In this document: positions 24,019 through 24,789 of the stretch, piece by piece
Numbering within the stretch: position 1 is the first letter of the stretch
Layout: every line of letters starts with the position of its first letter
Source of the DNA: Brachionus plicatilis
Taxonomy: Eukaryota > Rotifera > Eurotatoria > Ploima > Brachionidae
DNA: 24,789 bases
Direction of reading: 5' to 3'
Assembly (NCBI GenBank): GCA_010279815.1
Contig: QEOQ01000511.1
Coordinates: 519,236-544,024 of the forward strand
Program-made: the position numbers and the translations under genes
The notes under the pieces: generated by a model
Databases searched by the model: none
What the model saw: only the letters and a program-made list of their open reading frames with translations
What the model was told of the DNA's origin: nothing

Positions 24019-24789
24019 CTAGATAAAATTTTAAAAAAAATTATTGTAAATTGTCCATATAAGCTAAACATAATTTTAAGACGAAATTTACATCAGTTAA
24101 AAACAGATTTAAAAATAATTTTAATCAAAAAATATTCTAATCCACCACTCTAACCAAAATTATCAATCAATGGTGTAAAACCCAAAAGATGTAGAAGTAT
24201 CTTCTCATACAAATTTAAATATACAAACAGTTTATTTCTAAACTCTTTTTCTTTAAATTGGTCAACAAATTTTATCAACAAAAAATACAAATAACTTATC
24301 AATACTTCAATAAAATTTACATCATTATGGTAACCTAGTCTAAAGGGGTTATGGGTTAAAAGGGTGAACGAATTTGAAAAACCCCTATATCTCCTTCATT
24401 TTTAAAGCTACTACCTAAAAAAATATCTTGATATGTAGAACTCGAGGAGAGAAATCGAATGATATAAATATTTAAAAAAAAATCGTTAAATGCTTTTTTT
24501 TCTCTTAAAGTTCGACTACGCCTAATGAGGTGAAAAAGCCTCGAATTAGTGATTAGGGAGAAGGGTGCTTTAAGGCCTTAGGTAATACTTAAGCTCTAAC
24601 CTATTTCGCTTGTTAGATTCAGCACATGCTAAAGTATCTAAGATAATTTTTTTAGAATTTTAGGAAATGTCCTTAGGGCTTCATCTAATGGGGTTTTTTT
24701 TAGGGCTTAAAAGGTTAAATAGATTTAACCCTATTAGTCAAAAAAATCACCCAATTAGTCCAAATAAGATTCTATTTAACCCATTTAAC
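24019..24789. other. Intronic sequence and a compositionally distinct block at the right edge
   Basis: 24019-24320 is AT-rich, presumably intron upstream of the EGF exon. From about 24335 the base mix changes: recurrent GGGTTA, TTAACCC, TTAGGGCTT and CCTAATGAGG words, both orientations, no coding frame. It resembles part of a longer repetitive element continuing past the window. No exon found. Confidence 0.4.

Overview
The window looks like AT-rich nuclear DNA from a small-genome invertebrate. It holds spliced genes with GT..AG introns, AATAAA signals after stop codons, metazoan-only domain combinations (Headcase; CUB, MAM and EGF-like modules), and many short inverted-repeat transposon remnants. 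Coding stretches are visibly richer in GC than the very AT-rich flanks. A monogonont rotifer such as Brachionus is my best guess, but this is inference. An 817-base assembly gap lies at 12880-13696.

Layout. Positions 1-5320 hold no recognisable gene, only AT-rich sequence with a TTACGTAA-rich block, a 364-bp inverted-repeat element and a 120-bp hAT-type MITE with a perfect 8-bp target duplication. A near-intronless Headcase (HECA/hdc) homologue is on the plus strand at 5321-6799. Positions 6853-8517 are intergenic, with a truncated second hAT-type copy, a perfect hairpin, another inverted-repeat element and one small coding-like ORF.

The minus strand from 20397 down to 8518 carries one large gene. 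I reconstructed six visible exons whose splice phases all agree (1, 1, 1, 1, 2). They encode at least 1942 residues: signal peptide, acidic Thr-rich stretch, a series of divergent CUB-like modules, a MAM domain, about eleven EGF-like modules, one transmembrane helix and a short cytoplasmic tail. The transmembrane exon (8928-8739) is short and easily missed. Cysteine counting shows that at least one exon is missing, most likely in the gap. Intron 1 contains a 16-bp tandem array built around the palindrome TGTAGCCTACA, a polypurine/polypyrimidine foldback, and repeated copies of the exon-1 splice donor.

Upstream of it on the same strand lie a 91-residue secreted protein whose N-terminus is clearly paralogous to that of the large gene, a 147-residue acidic secreted protein, a 34-codon ORF, and at the right edge the last exon of a second EGF/transmembrane gene. 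The main biological story is a same-strand cluster of secreted or membrane adhesion-type genes, partly made by tandem duplication, in a MITE-rich region. No immune, CRISPR or prokaryotic-type system is present.
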